The position numbers were made by a program, and so were the translations under genes. Below, piece after piece: positions 15,665 to 25,186 of a DNA stretch of 64,000 nt; the stretch's first letter is position 1; each line of letters opens with the position of its first letter. A model generated the notes under the pieces. It ran no database searches. It was not told where the DNA came from and saw nothing but the letters and a program-made list of their open reading frames with translations. The DNA is from CAISIP01 sp031396205 (GTDB taxonomy: Bacteria; Pseudomonadota; Gammaproteobacteria; Burkholderiales; Burkholderiaceae_C), in assembly GCA_031396205.1 (NCBI GenBank), contig JANNKH010000074.1, positions 12,264 to 76,263 on the forward strand, in the 5' to 3' direction.

Positions 15665-18600
15665 TCAGCGTGCCAGCACCGGCGCCAGCGCTACGCCAGT
15701 GTGGGTTCCTTGTGTGACGATGGCCTCCGGCGTGTCGGCTGCCACCACGCGTCCGCCTGCCTCACCCCCCTCCGGCCCCAGGTCGATCACCCAGTCGGCC
15801 TCGGCGATGACATCCAGATCATGCTCGATCACCACCACGCTGTGGCCACCGTCAACCAGCCGGTGCAGCACGCCAATCAACTTTTCGACGTCGGCCATGT
15901 GCAGCCCTACAGTGGGTTCGTCCAGTACATAGAGCGTGTGCGGCGCCTTCTGGCCGCGTCGCGCGATGTCGTCCCTTACCTTGGACAGTTCGGTCACCAG
16001 CTTGATGCGCTGCGCTTCGCCACCGCTGAGGGTCGGCGAGGGCTGGCCCAGTGTCAGGTACCCCAGCCCGACGTCCTTGAGCAACTGCAGGGGATGGCCG
16101 ATAGTCGGCATGGCGGCAAAAAAATCGACCGCTTCGTCGACCTCCATCTGCAGCACGTCGCCGATGTTCTTGCCGCGCCAGGTCACCGCCAGTGTCTCCG
16201 GGTTGAACCGGGTACCGCGGCAGGTTTCGCACAGCACCTTCACATCGGGCAGGAAGCTCATGGCGACCGTCCGGATGCCTTGCCCTTCACAGCCCGGACA
16301 GCGGCCCTCACCGGTATTGAAGCTGAACCGGTTCGCCGCATAGCCGCGCGCCCGCGCTTCCAGCGTATCGGCAAACAACTTGCGGATGGTGTCCCAGAAG
16401 CCGATGTATGTCGCAGGGCAGCTGCGCGGGGTCTTGCCGATCGGCGTCTGATCGACCTCCAGCACCCGGTCGACCACGCCGTATCCATCGACGCCGTCGC
16501 AGCCGATCCAGCCGAGTTTCTCGCCCGCCGCCAGCGCATCGCGCCCGGCCCGGGTGCTGTTGCGTGCCACAGCCAATTGCACGTTGACCAACAGCACATC
16601 CCGCGCCAACGTCGACTTACCCGACCCGCTGACGCCGGTGATCGCCACCAGGCGGGCCAGCGGCAGGCCAATGCTGACGCCGTGCAGGTTGTGCAGCCGT
16701 GCATTGCGCAGTTGCAGCCAGGCCAGTGAAGGCTCGGTGATCGAAACATCCCGTCGCGCCTTCAGCGGATGGCGCATCGCGTGCAACAGATAGCGACCGG
16801 TCTGCGAGCCTGCGGACGCCATGACGGCAGCCACATCTCCCTCGACGACCAGGGTACCGCCGCGCTTGCCGGCGCCTGGACCGATGTCGATCACATGGTC
16901 GGCATGGCGGATCGTTTCCTCGTCATGCTCCACCACAACCAGGGTGTTGCCCTTGTCGCTCAGGCTTTTCAATGCGGCCAGCAGGATCCGGTTGTCGCGC
17001 GCATGCAGGCCAATGGTCGGTTCGTCCAGCACATAACAGACCCCCTGCAGGTTGCTGCCCAGTTGGGCGGCCAGGCGAATGCGTTGTGCCTCGCCACCAC
17101 TGAGGGTGGGCGCGCCGCGGTCCAGCGTCAGGTAACCCAGACCTACTTCCTCGAGAAACAACAGGCGGCTGCGGATTTCGGGTACCAGGTCGCGTGCAAT
17201 GTCGCTCTCACGCTGGGTCAGGCGATCCGTGACCTGCAGTGCTTCGATCCAGCGACGGATGTCGGTGACGCTCATACGCGCCAGCGCGGTGATGGCGATG
17301 CCGGCATGGTTCGCACCCTGGTCGCCGAATCGCACTGCACGCGCGGTCGGGTTCAGCCGGGTACCCTGGCACGCGGGACAAGCGTCGTCGGCCAGGCCTT
17401 CCACGTCCACTTCGGCAAAGGTCTGTTCGCGCCCGGAGCCGTTATCGTCCCGCACCGAATCGTCCAGCACCTTGCGCTGCTCTTTGGTCAACCGAACGCC
17501 AGTGCCCACGCACTCGGTACACCAGCCGTGCTTGCTGTTGTAGGAAAACAGCCGCGGGTCCAGTTCCACATAGCTGGTGCTGCACACCGGGCAGGCCCGC
17601 TTGGTCGAAAACACCTGCACGCTGCCGATGGTGTCTGTCGGCATACCCGCCAGCATTGCGGCGCGCAAACCGGCCAGGTCGCTCAACACATGCACCACGC
17701 CCTTGCCATGCTCCAGCGCCCGGGCCAACATCTCGCGCAACAGGGCTTCATCATCGGGCGAGATATCCAGGCTCACCACCGGCAATTCAATGGTGTGCTC
17801 CTTGAACCGGTCGATGCGCGGGAAACCGGTGGTCGGCAGAAACTGGCCATCAACCCGCAAATGCGTGAAACCACGTGGCCGTGCCCAATCGGCAAGCTCG
17901 GTATAGACACCCTTACGATTCACCACCAGCGGCGCCAGCAGGCCGACATGCTGGCCACGAAACGCACCCAGCAACTGCGCGGCGATGCTGTCGGGTGTTT
18001 GCGGCGCGACCGCTGCGCCATCGTGGATGCAATGCTGCACACCGAGCTTCACATACAAAAGGCGCAGGAAATGCCACACTTCGGTGGCGGTGCCCACGGT
18101 GGACTTGCGTCCGCCACGCGACAGCCTTTGCTCGATCGCCACGGTGGGCGGAATGCCGTACACCGCATCCACCTCCGGCCGCCCGGCCGGTTGCACGATG
18201 CTGCGCGCATAGGCATTGAGTGACTCGAGGTAACGCCGCTGGCCTTCGTTGAACAGGATGTCGAACGCCAGCGTCGACTTGCCCGATCCGCTGACGCCGG
18301 TGATCACATTGAACCGGTCGCGCGGAATGCTGACCGACAGCGACTTCAGGTTGTGTTCCTTGGCATTGACGATCTGGATCGCGTTGGCGTTGGCGTTTGC
18401 GTTGGCGTTGGCGGTTGTTGATCGATTGGCGCTCACCCGATCGGCGCGGGCCTCCTGCGCGGCATGCGAGCCCAGGCCCACACTGGCGTCGTAGTCACGC
18501 AAGGCCTTGCCGGTGTGGGAGGTCGGGTGCTGGCGCAGGTCATCGGGCGTGCCGACCGCGACGACCTGGCCACCGGCATCGCCGCCCTCAGGACCGAGAT

Positions 18601-21600
18601 CGAGCAGCCAGTCGCTGGCCCGGATCACGTCGAGGTTGTGCTCGATCACCAGCAGCGAATGCCCTGCGTCCAGCAACTTGCGTAGCGCGCGCATCAGCTT
18701 GGCAATATCATCGAAATGCAGTCCGGTGGTCGGTTCGTCGAACATGAACAAACTGCCGTTGCGGGCGACTGCCTGGCGGCTCGAGCTGCCATCGCGTGCC
18801 GCCTGCGCCAGGAAGCCCGCCAGTTTCAGACGCTGGGCCTCGCCACCAGAGAGCGTGGGTACCGGCTGACCCAGCTTCACGTATTCGAGGCCGACGTCGA
18901 CGATGGGTTGCAGTGCCCGGATCACATCCCGATCGCCGGCAAATAGCACGGTCGCTTCGCTGACGGTCAGGTTCAACACGTCTGCCACGTTCATGCTGAC
19001 GAGCCGACGGGTCTCCGGCTGCGCCCGCTTGATCAGCGTCGGATTGCTCATCAACCGCCCGCCCGTGGCATTGCCGACATCGTTGGCGGGCGCCTGCGCA
19101 CTGCCCAATGTCCTGCCAGCCTCGGGGGGAGCTGGCGGAACCAGGCGGCGCTCGATCCGGACCTCCAACACTTCCGGCCGGTACCGCTTGCCATTGCAGT
19201 CCGGGCAACGCAGATACACGTCGCTGAGAAACTGCATCTCCACATGCTCGAACCCTGAACCGCCGCAGGTGGCACAACGTCCGTCCCCGCTGTTGAAGCT
19301 GAACTTGGATGCGGTGTAGCCGCGCTGGCGCGACAGCGCCGCGTTGGCGAACAATTCACGGATCGCGTCCCAGGCGCCAACATAACTCACCGGATTGGAG
19401 CGAGCCGTCTTGCCAATCGGCGATTGGTCGACAAACACGACATCGGCCAGCAGTTCGGCGCCCATCAGCCGGTCGTGCCGGCCGGGCGATTCGGTGGAGC
19501 GCCCGAAATGGCGCATCAGCGCCGGCGCCAGTACATCCTGCACCAGCGTCGACTTGCCGGAACCGCTGACACCGGTGACGCATACCAGGCGCTGCAACGG
19601 GATCTCGACGGTCACATTCTTCAGGTTGTGCTCCCGCGCACCCTCGAGCACGAGACGCGGCGAACTTGCCAGCACCGGGCGCTGGAACCCCATGCCGACC
19701 TGCTTGCGCCCGCCCAGGTAGGCACCCGTCAACGTGTCAGCGCCGCGCAGGTCCTGTGTCGATCCGTCGAACACGATGCATCCTCCGCGTTCGCCCGGAC
19801 CCGGACCCATGTCGATCATGCGGTCTGCTGCCAGCATCACCGCCGGGTCGTGCTCGACCACCACCAGCGTGTTGCCGGCATCGCGCAAACGCTGCATGGC
19901 GAGAATGATGCGGTGCATGTCACGCGGATGCAGCCCGATGCTGGGCTCGTCCAGCACGAAAAGCGTGTTGACCAGGGAGGTTCCCAGCGCCGTGGTGAGA
20001 TTGATGCGCTGCACCTCGCCGCCCGACAGCGTACGACTCTGCCGGTCCAGGCACAGGTATCCGATGCCGACGTCGACCAGGTAACGCAAGCGGGTCGTGA
20101 TCTCCTCGAACAGCAGCTTCAGGGCCTTGCTTTCGGCATGGTCGTGCGTGGCCGCTGCGCCTGCGACAGTCGGCCTGTCCCGCGCTTCCGACATGCGGTC
20201 AAAAACCTGGCGCAGGCGGTCGATCGGCAGCAGCATCAGGTCATGCACACACAGGCCCGGAAGCGCCTCGAGCTGATCGCGCGACCAGGTCACGCCAATG
20301 GGCATGAAACGTTGCGCCGGCGGCATCACGGCGTCGGCGTCGGCCTTGCTGCCTATGCGCCACAGCAGGCTCTCCGTCTTGAGCCGGGCACCAGCACAGC
20401 TCGGGCACGGCGTGTAGCTGCGGTACTTCGACAACAGCACCCGGATGTGCATCTTGTAGGCCTTGGTCTCCAGGTACTCGAAGAAGCGCTTGACACCGAA
20501 CCAATGCTGGTTCCACTTGCCGTTCCAGTTCGGGGAGCCGTTGACAACCCAATACTGGTGCTCCGCGCTGAGTTTGTTCCACGGCGTGTCGCGCGGAATA
20601 CCGGCATCTTCGGCATGGCGCATCAGGTCGTCCTGGCACTCCTGCCAGGCGGGTGTCTGCATGGGTTTGATAGCGCCGGCACGCAGTGTCAGCTTCTGGT
20701 TCGGAATCACCAGGCCGTAATCCACCCCGATGACGCGGCCAAAACCACGGCAGGCCTCGCAGGCACCGAGCGCGGAATTGAATGAAAACGCAGACGCGAT
20801 CGGGTCTGCATAGCGCAAGTCGCTTTGCGGGCAGTGCAGTCCGGTGGAAAACTTCCAGATCCGCGGCTCGGCATCGCCATCACCCAACGCGTACACGCTG
20901 ACGCGCCCGCTGCCGCGTTTGAGCGCGGCTTCGATCGCCTCCAGCACCCGGACCCGCTCGGTGTTGCCGAGCCGAAATCGGTCAGCAACGACATCAAGCA
21001 CCTTGCGCCGCTGCGGCATTGCCGTGGCTGTGCCGGCCTTGCCCTTGCCTTGCGCTTTTTTTGCAGTCGCCGCAACGGATGTGGTTTCCCGGGCCGGTGC
21101 GACCACCTCGATCTCCCGCTCGGCCTGCACCCGGGTGTAGCCGCTGACTGACAACCATTGCGCAATCTCGTCGGCAGTGGCGTCTATCGGCAACTCGACT
21201 GGAAACGTGACAACCACACGCGGATCGCCCTCTGCCGCCAGTGCCTGCAACTGCGCAAATATGGTCTCGGGACTGTCGTGGCGCACCGGCAGCGCCGTCT
21301 TTCGGTCGAACACCTGGCCGGCGCGGGCGAACAGCAGTTTCAGGTGGTCGTTAAGTTCCGTCATCGTTCCTACCGTGGAGCGCGATGACCGCACCGGGTT
21401 GGTCTGGTCGATCGCGATCGCCGGCGGTACGCCTTCCACCTTGTCCACCGCCGGCTTGTCCATGCGGTCCAGAAACTGGCGCGCGTAGGCCGAGAACGTC
21501 TCGACATAACGACGCTGGCCTTCCGCGTACAAGGTGTCGAACACCAGGCTGGACTTGCCGGACCCGCTGGGCCCGGTCACCACCGTCAATTCGCCGGTGC

Positions 21601-21670
21601 GGATGTCCAGATCGAGGTTCTTGAGGTTGTGTTGACGCGCTCCGCGGATGCGGATGGTTCCCTGGGACAT
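15665..21670 (-). CDS. uvrA: Double-length UvrA: two complete excinuclease A units fused in one protein
   Basis: DNA-damage-recognition ATPase of nucleotide excision repair, here about 2001 residues instead of the usual 940-1000. There are four Walker A motifs (about residues 33, 702, 1127, 1680) and four LSGGE signatures (about 548, 942, 1526, 1883), that is two full UvrA repeats. Each half has zinc modules: CPSCAGARL and CATCGGSGF..CPDCNGKRY in the first, CPACQGTRL and CPGCEGQGI..CETCRGTRF in the second. The first half also has a long lysine/alanine-rich insert near 200-220. The join, near residue 1090, is a short Asn-Ala repeat. UvrA works as a dimer, so this could be a covalent dimer (inference). 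Start ATG 21670 opens with the family-typical MSQGTIRIRGARQHNL; no strong ribosome site is visible. Confidence 0.93.
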   Translation of the reverse strand: MSQGTIRIRGARQHNLKNLDLDIRTGELTVVTGPSGSGKSSLVFDTLYAEGQRRYVETFSAYARQFLDRMDKPAVDKVEGVPPAIAIDQTNPVRSSRSTVGTMTELNDHLKLLFARAGQVFDRKTALPVRHDSPETIFAQLQALAAEGDPRVVVTFPVELPIDATADEIAQWLSVSGYTRVQAEREIEVVAPARETTSVAATAKKAQGKGKAGTATAMPQRRKVLDVVADRFRLGNTERVRVLEAIEAALKRGSGRVSVYALGDGDAEPRIWKFSTGLHCPQSDLRYADPIASAFSFNSALGACEACRGFGRVIGVDYGLVIPNQKLTLRAGAIKPMQTPAWQECQDDLMRHAEDAGIPRDTPWNKLSAEHQYWVVNGSPNWNGKWNQHWFGVKRFFEYLETKAYKMHIRVLLSKYRSYTPCPSCAGARLKTESLLWRIGSKADADAVMPPAQRFMPIGVTWSRDQLEALPGLCVHDLMLLPIDRLRQVFDRMSEARDRPTVAGAAATHDHAESKALKLLFEEITTRLRYLVDVGIGYLCLDRQSRTLSGGEVQRINLTTALGTSLVNTLFVLDEPSIGLHPRDMHRIILAMQRLRDAGNTLVVVEHDPAVMLAADRMIDMGPGPGERGGCIVFDGSTQDLRGADTLTGAYLGGRKQVGMGFQRPVLASSPRLVLEGAREHNLKNVTVEIPLQRLVCVTGVSGSGKSTLVQDVLAPALMRHFGRSTESPGRHDRLMGAELLADVVFVDQSPIGKTARSNPVSYVGAWDAIRELFANAALSRQRGYTASKFSFNSGDGRCATCGGSGFEHVEMQFLSDVYLRCPDCNGKRYRPEVLEVRIERRLVPPAPPEAGRTLGSAQAPANDVGNATGGRLMSNPTLIKRAQPETRRLVSMNVADVLNLTVSEATVLFAGDRDVIRALQPIVDVGLEYVKLGQPVPTLSGGEAQRLKLAGFLAQAARDGSSSRQAVARNGSLFMFDEPTTGLHFDDIAKLMRALRKLLDAGHSLLVIEHNLDVIRASDWLLDLGPEGGDAGGQVVAVGTPDDLRQHPTSHTGKALRDYDASVGLGSHAAQEARADRVSANRSTTANANANANANAIQIVNAKEHNLKSLSVSIPRDRFNVITGVSGSGKSTLAFDILFNEGQRRYLESLNAYARSIVQPAGRPEVDAVYGIPPTVAIEQRLSRGGRKSTVGTATEVWHFLRLLYVKLGVQHCIHDGAAVAPQTPDSIAAQLLGAFRGQHVGLLAPLVVNRKGVYTELADWARPRGFTHLRVDGQFLPTTGFPRIDRFKEHTIELPVVSLDISPDDEALLREMLARALEHGKGVVHVLSDLAGLRAAMLAGMPTDTIGSVQVFSTKRACPVCSTSYVELDPRLFSYNSKHGWCTECVGTGVRLTKEQRKVLDDSVRDDNGSGREQTFAEVDVEGLADDACPACQGTRLNPTARAVRFGDQGANHAGIAITALARMSVTDIRRWIEALQVTDRLTQRESDIARDLVPEIRSRLLFLEEVGLGYLTLDRGAPTLSGGEAQRIRLAAQLGSNLQGVCYVLDEPTIGLHARDNRILLAALKSLSDKGNTLVVVEHDEETIRHADHVIDIGPGAGKRGGTLVVEGDVAAVMASAGSQTGRYLLHAMRHPLKARRDVSITEPSLAWLQLRNARLHNLHGVSIGLPLARLVAITGVSGSGKSTLARDVLLVNVQLAVARNSTRAGRDALAAGEKLGWIGCDGVDGYGVVDRVLEVDQTPIGKTPRSCPATYIGFWDTIRKLFADTLEARARGYAANRFSFNTGEGRCPGCEGQGIRTVAMSFLPDVKVLCETCRGTRFNPETLAVTWRGKNIGDVLQMEVDEAVDFFAAMPTIGHPLQLLKDVGLGYLTLGQPSPTLSGGEAQRIKLVTELSKVRDDIARRGQKAPHTLYVLDEPTVGLHMADVEKLIGVLHRLVDGGHSVVVIEHDLDVIAEADWVIDLGPEGGEAGGRVVAADTPEAIVTQGTHTGVALAPVLAR
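18382..18414 (-). repeat. Hexanucleotide repeat encoding the Asn-Ala linker between the UvrA halves
   Basis: On the plus strand the unit GTTGGC recurs about five times with one interruption (GTTTGC). Read on the minus strand it encodes alternating Ala-Asn (TTANANANANANA) exactly at the join between the two UvrA units. Such a repeat can change length by slippage in steps of two residues without breaking the frame. Confidence 0.85.
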
Positions 21671-21886
21671 GGTGGGGTGCTTTCTGCGGTAGGCCAAGTA
21701 TTCTAGATAGCGGCCTGTGCTTCCCGCCGCCAAGGGTTATCGCCGCGCGGCTACCAAACGACCCAAAGCCATGGCTCCAATCGCCCCACACTGTCGGTTG
21801 TCAGCCACAACCCCGACCCGCGCTGCCCTATCCAGGCATTCTTGCCAGAGCTGCGCTATATAGTCCGGTCAGGAGGCATTTTCCCG

Positions 21887-21937
21887 ATGGCCGAAAAGAG
21901 GATCAGGCAACTGGCGGTTCACCGCGCGGGATCGTGA
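21887..21937 (+). CDS. 16-residue leader ORF overlapping the start of the GGDEF-EAL gene
   Basis: ATG 21887 follows a strong ribosome site (AGGAGG, ten bases upstream) and encodes MAEKRIRQLAVHRAGS before TGA 21935-21937. The stop overlaps the GTG start of the c-di-GMP gene as GTGA. The downstream GTG has only a weak site of its own, so its translation is probably coupled to this leader. The peptide resembles nothing I know. Alternatively the AGGAGG site could be a chance match and the peptide not made. Confidence 0.5.
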   Translation: MAEKRIRQLAVHRAGS

Positions 21938-23973
21938 AAGGGACACGTTGGTATTCCGGTCTTTTGTGGATCGGCGTTTTTGCACTCACGGTCGTCACCA
22001 TGGGTTGGGTGACGCGGCTTGAATCAGACCAGACATTGAAGCAGGATGCCGAGTTGACTGCTCTGCGCTGGGCGTACGCGCTGGTCCATGCGGAACCCGA
22101 GCCCGAAAAACTGTTCGGCGATCAAGCGCCGAGCGATGCCACGCGACAGCGCCTGTTGCAGCTCAATGGGCAAAACGCCGTCTACCATTTCCTGTTGTTC
22201 GACCGCTCCGGCAAGCCGGTGTTGGCGTCGACTGACCTGGCCACAGCAGACGCAGTGCGCAACCGCACGAATTCGACTGATTTTGGCCTGCCGGAACTGC
22301 GCACGATGGCCGCACCGCTGCGCGAGCAGCTGATTGCTGGCGTGCCCCAGGCGCACATCAGCCGCGAAGCCATTACGGACGGGCCACAGATTTATGGCGT
22401 GGTCGACCTTGCCGTGGTGTACCAGGGGCGTCCACTGGGATTGGCTCGGATCCTGATCGACGAAACGCGACGCGCGAATGCGGCCGACGAGGGCCTGCGG
22501 CGCATCGTGCTGGTGATTTCACTGCTATTGGCGGTCATTGGCGCGCTGGCGGCGTACCAGCACTTTGCCAGCCGCAAAACCCAGCGCAGGGCCGAGTCCA
22601 AGCTGCGCTATCTGTCGGCGCACGACGCCTTGAGTGGTGCGCTCAACCGCAGCAGCCTGGTGGCAGCGCTGAGTCGGGAGACGACGCGTAGCGGCGACCC
22701 CAAACCGACGTTGGCATTGCTGCGCATCGATCTCGACCGGTTCAAGGATATCAATGACGCTTTTGGTCATGCCTTGGGCGACGAGGTGCTCAGGCTGACA
22801 ACCGACAGATTGAAAGCCTGTCTGGGCCCGAGGGACTCGTTGGCGCGATTGGAGGGCGATGAATTTGCCATCCTGCTGATCGGGCCGGGCACACACGACG
22901 CAGTGGTTCCCATCGCGCGCGCCGTGCAGCAGGTGCTGGCCGAGCCGATGGAGCTGTCGGGCCAACAGGTGAGCTGTTCGGGCAGTGTCGGAATCGCGCT
23001 GTTTGGCGGCGATGGTACGGCGGCCGACGAATTGATGACCAATGCCGAGCTGGCGCTGACCCGCGCCAAGACTGGCGGGCGCGGTATGTTCGTGTTCCAC
23101 GACGCCGTTCGCGACCGCGAGTTGGTCGCGCAACGCTTGTTGACGCGGGACCTGCGCACGGCTTTGGCCCAGGGCGAGTTGTCGGTGTACTACCAGCCCT
23201 TGTTCGACAACGACGGTGAAACACTTGTCGGGTACGAGGCCTTGCTCCGCTGGCACCATGCCGCGCAAGGAGATGTGTCGCCGTCCGTATTCATACCGTT
23301 GGCGGAGGCAGCCAACCTGATTGACGAAATCGGCCTGTGGGCCCTGCGCCAGGCATGTGCCGACGCAAGCCGCTGGCCCGCGTCATTGGGCGTAGCCGTC
23401 AACCTGTCGGCAAACCAGTTTGCGAGTGGTGCACTGGTGCGACAAGTCGCGCGCGCGCTGGCAGATGCGGGCCTTCCCGCGGAGCGGCTGTGCCTGGAAA
23501 TCACTGAGTCGCTGCTGCTGCACAACTCGGAGCAGGTCATGCAGACACTGCGTCAGCTGGGTTCACTCGGCGTTTCCATCGCGATGGATGATTTCGGCAC
23601 CGGATTTTCCAGCCTGGCCTACCTGTGGCGATTTCCGTTCGACAAGATCAAGATTGATCAGGTGTTCACCAAGAATATGGTCCATGACCCCAAGGTCGCG
23701 ATGATTGTGCGTTCCATCGTCATGCTGGCCTATTCGCTGGAGATTCGGGTCAATGCGGAAGGTGTGGAAACCGCAGAGCAACTGGCGGCTTTGCAGGACC
23801 TCGGTTGCCATGAGTTGCAGGGTTTTCTGCTAGGCAGGCCCGGCCCGGCCAGCAGCCTTACCCACACGGGCTGCGCTTCGGAGCAAGCGTTTGTGCGCCC
23901 ACGCGGTGACGCGCGCGAATCGCTCTTTGCCACTATTGCCATGGAGCTGCCAACACGGCGCTTGGGCATGTGA
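21934..23973 (+). CDS. Membrane GGDEF-EAL protein (c-di-GMP turnover)
   Basis: 679 residues. TM1 is at about 8-26 and TM2 at about 190-210, and between them lies a periplasmic sensor region of about 160 residues of no recognised type. The cytoplasmic GGDEF domain carries EGDEF near residue 307, a first-Gly substitution, with intact metal/nucleotide residues (LRIDLDRFKDIND, AFGHALGDEVL). The EAL domain looks catalytic: YEALLRW near 435, NLSANQF, EITES, DDFGTGFSSLAYL, KIDQVFTK and EGVETAEQ. It may be a phosphodiesterase whose GGDEF domain is weak or regulatory, or a bifunctional enzyme. The start is GTG 21934, overlapping a 16-codon leader ORF. The C-terminus has a tail of about 40 residues beyond the EAL fold. 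Confidence 0.92.
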   Translation: MKGTRWYSGLLWIGVFALTVVTMGWVTRLESDQTLKQDAELTALRWAYALVHAEPEPEKLFGDQAPSDATRQRLLQLNGQNAVYHFLLFDRSGKPVLASTDLATADAVRNRTNSTDFGLPELRTMAAPLREQLIAGVPQAHISREAITDGPQIYGVVDLAVVYQGRPLGLARILIDETRRANAADEGLRRIVLVISLLLAVIGALAAYQHFASRKTQRRAESKLRYLSAHDALSGALNRSSLVAALSRETTRSGDPKPTLALLRIDLDRFKDINDAFGHALGDEVLRLTTDRLKACLGPRDSLARLEGDEFAILLIGPGTHDAVVPIARAVQQVLAEPMELSGQQVSCSGSVGIALFGGDGTAADELMTNAELALTRAKTGGRGMFVFHDAVRDRELVAQRLLTRDLRTALAQGELSVYYQPLFDNDGETLVGYEALLRWHHAAQGDVSPSVFIPLAEAANLIDEIGLWALRQACADASRWPASLGVAVNLSANQFASGALVRQVARALADAGLPAERLCLEITESLLLHNSEQVMQTLRQLGSLGVSIAMDDFGTGFSSLAYLWRFPFDKIKIDQVFTKNMVHDPKVAMIVRSIVMLAYSLEIRVNAEGVETAEQLAALQDLGCHELQGFLLGRPGPASSLTHTGCASEQAFVRPRGDARESLFATIAMELPTRRLGM

Positions 23974-24046
23974 TGGCGCACAATGTCATAACGGCGCTCC
24001 GAACGGGTGCCCGATGGCTTGACGCTGAACGCACAAGGACTAATTG

Positions 24047-25087
24047 ATGCAATACCGTTTGCTGGGCCGTACCGGCCTTTACGTCTCGGAACTGTGCATG
24101 GGTACGATGACCTTCGGTGGTGCGTCCGGCCTGTGGAAGATCGTGGGCGGCCTGGATCAGGATGCGTCCACTGCGCTTGTCAAGCAGGCGTTCGACGCGG
24201 GCGTCAACTTCTTCGACACCGCCAATGTCTACGGCCTGGGCGAATCCGAGACCATCACCGGCCAGGCCATCAAGACCCTGGGCCTGCCGCGCGATGAGCT
24301 GGTGATCGCCACCAAGGCTTTTGGCAGCATGAAGGACAACGTCGTCAACGCCGGTGGCCAGTCGCGCTACCACCTGATGCACCAGCTCGATGCCAGCCTG
24401 AAGCGACTGCAGCTGGACCATATCGACCTGTACCAGCTGCACGGGTATGACCCATTGACACCGCTCGATGCGGTGCTCGATACGCTCAATGACATGGTGC
24501 GGTCCGGCAAGGTGCGTTACATCGGGCTGTGCAACATGGCGGCATGGCAGATCATGAAGGGCCTGGGCATCTCGGCCCTGCGCAACCTGGCCCGGTTCGA
24601 GAGCGTGCAGGCTTATTACACCGTGGCTGGGCGCGATCTGGAGCGCGAGGTGATACCCCTGCTGCAGGACCAGCAACTCGGACTGATGGTCTGGAGCCCA
24701 CTCGCCGGCGGCCTGCTGAGCGGCAAGTTCAATGCCGATGGAACCGGGCCGGACGGATCGCGGCGGGTCAGTTTCGACTTCCCGCTGGTCGACAAGCCAC
24801 GCGCATTTCGCTGCGTTGACGTGATGCGCGGCATCGCCCAGCGGCATGGCGCCACCGTGGCCCAGGTTGCCTTGGCCTGGTTGCTCGATCGGCCCGGTGT
24901 CACCACCGTCATTCTTGGCGCCAAGACACCGGCGCAACTGGCCGACAACCTTGGCTCAACCAAGGTGCAGCTGGATGCGGACGACCACAGTGCCCTGCAA
25001 GACGCGAGTATGCTGGCACCTGAGTACCCGGGCTGGATGCTGCAGCGCCAGGGGGACCCTCGGCGCAAGCCACCGGTGCGCGAATAG
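24047..25087 (+). CDS. Aldo/keto reductase
   Basis: NAD(P)H-dependent oxidoreductase with a TIM barrel, 346 aa. Catalytic residues are visible: Asp and Tyr in FFDTANVYGLGESE, Lys in VIATKAFG, His in YQLHGYDP. The nucleotide-binding region is the C-terminal VILGAKTPAQLADNLGS. The sequence is closest to the AKR11/AKR12-type general stress or sugar-metabolism reductases (MQYRLLGRTGLYVSELCMGTMTFGG). The start ATG 24047 has AAGGA eight bases upstream; a TTG directly before it is less likely. It is followed by a strong hairpin, which suggests a single-gene transcript. Substrate unknown. Confidence 0.9.
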   Translation: MQYRLLGRTGLYVSELCMGTMTFGGASGLWKIVGGLDQDASTALVKQAFDAGVNFFDTANVYGLGESETITGQAIKTLGLPRDELVIATKAFGSMKDNVVNAGGQSRYHLMHQLDASLKRLQLDHIDLYQLHGYDPLTPLDAVLDTLNDMVRSGKVRYIGLCNMAAWQIMKGLGISALRNLARFESVQAYYTVAGRDLEREVIPLLQDQQLGLMVWSPLAGGLLSGKFNADGTGPDGSRRVSFDFPLVDKPRAFRCVDVMRGIAQRHGATVAQVALAWLLDRPGVTTVILGAKTPAQLADNLGSTKVQLDADDHSALQDASMLAPEYPGWMLQRQGDPRRKPPVRE

Positions 25088-25090
25088 GCC

Positions 25091-25140
25091 ACACGCCGCC
25101 ACCAGCGGCTGCCACCGGATGGCAGGCGGCGTGTTCTCTG
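25091..25140 (+). terminator. Likely transcription terminator after the aldo/keto reductase gene
   Basis: ACACGCCGCC (25091-25100) pairs perfectly with GGCGGCGTGT (25125-25134) and encloses a second stem, CTGCCA/TGGCAG, around CCGGA. TTCTCTG follows. The U-run is poor, so termination may be only partly intrinsic. Confidence 0.5.
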
Positions 25141-25186
25141 ACAGGACCGGGCCCGATGCGGGCCTGGTCCTGGATTACGCTGTACC

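Noticed and set aside
18382..18414. Short repeats as a CRISPR array
   Set aside because: Six-base units inside a coding frame with no spacers; no CRISPR-like repeat-spacer pattern occurs anywhere in the window.
19424..20785. 453-codon plus-strand ORF opposite uvrA
   Set aside because: It is antisense to conserved UvrA sequence, is rich in His/Gln/Arg as expected for GC-rich shadow frames, and lacks a ribosome site.
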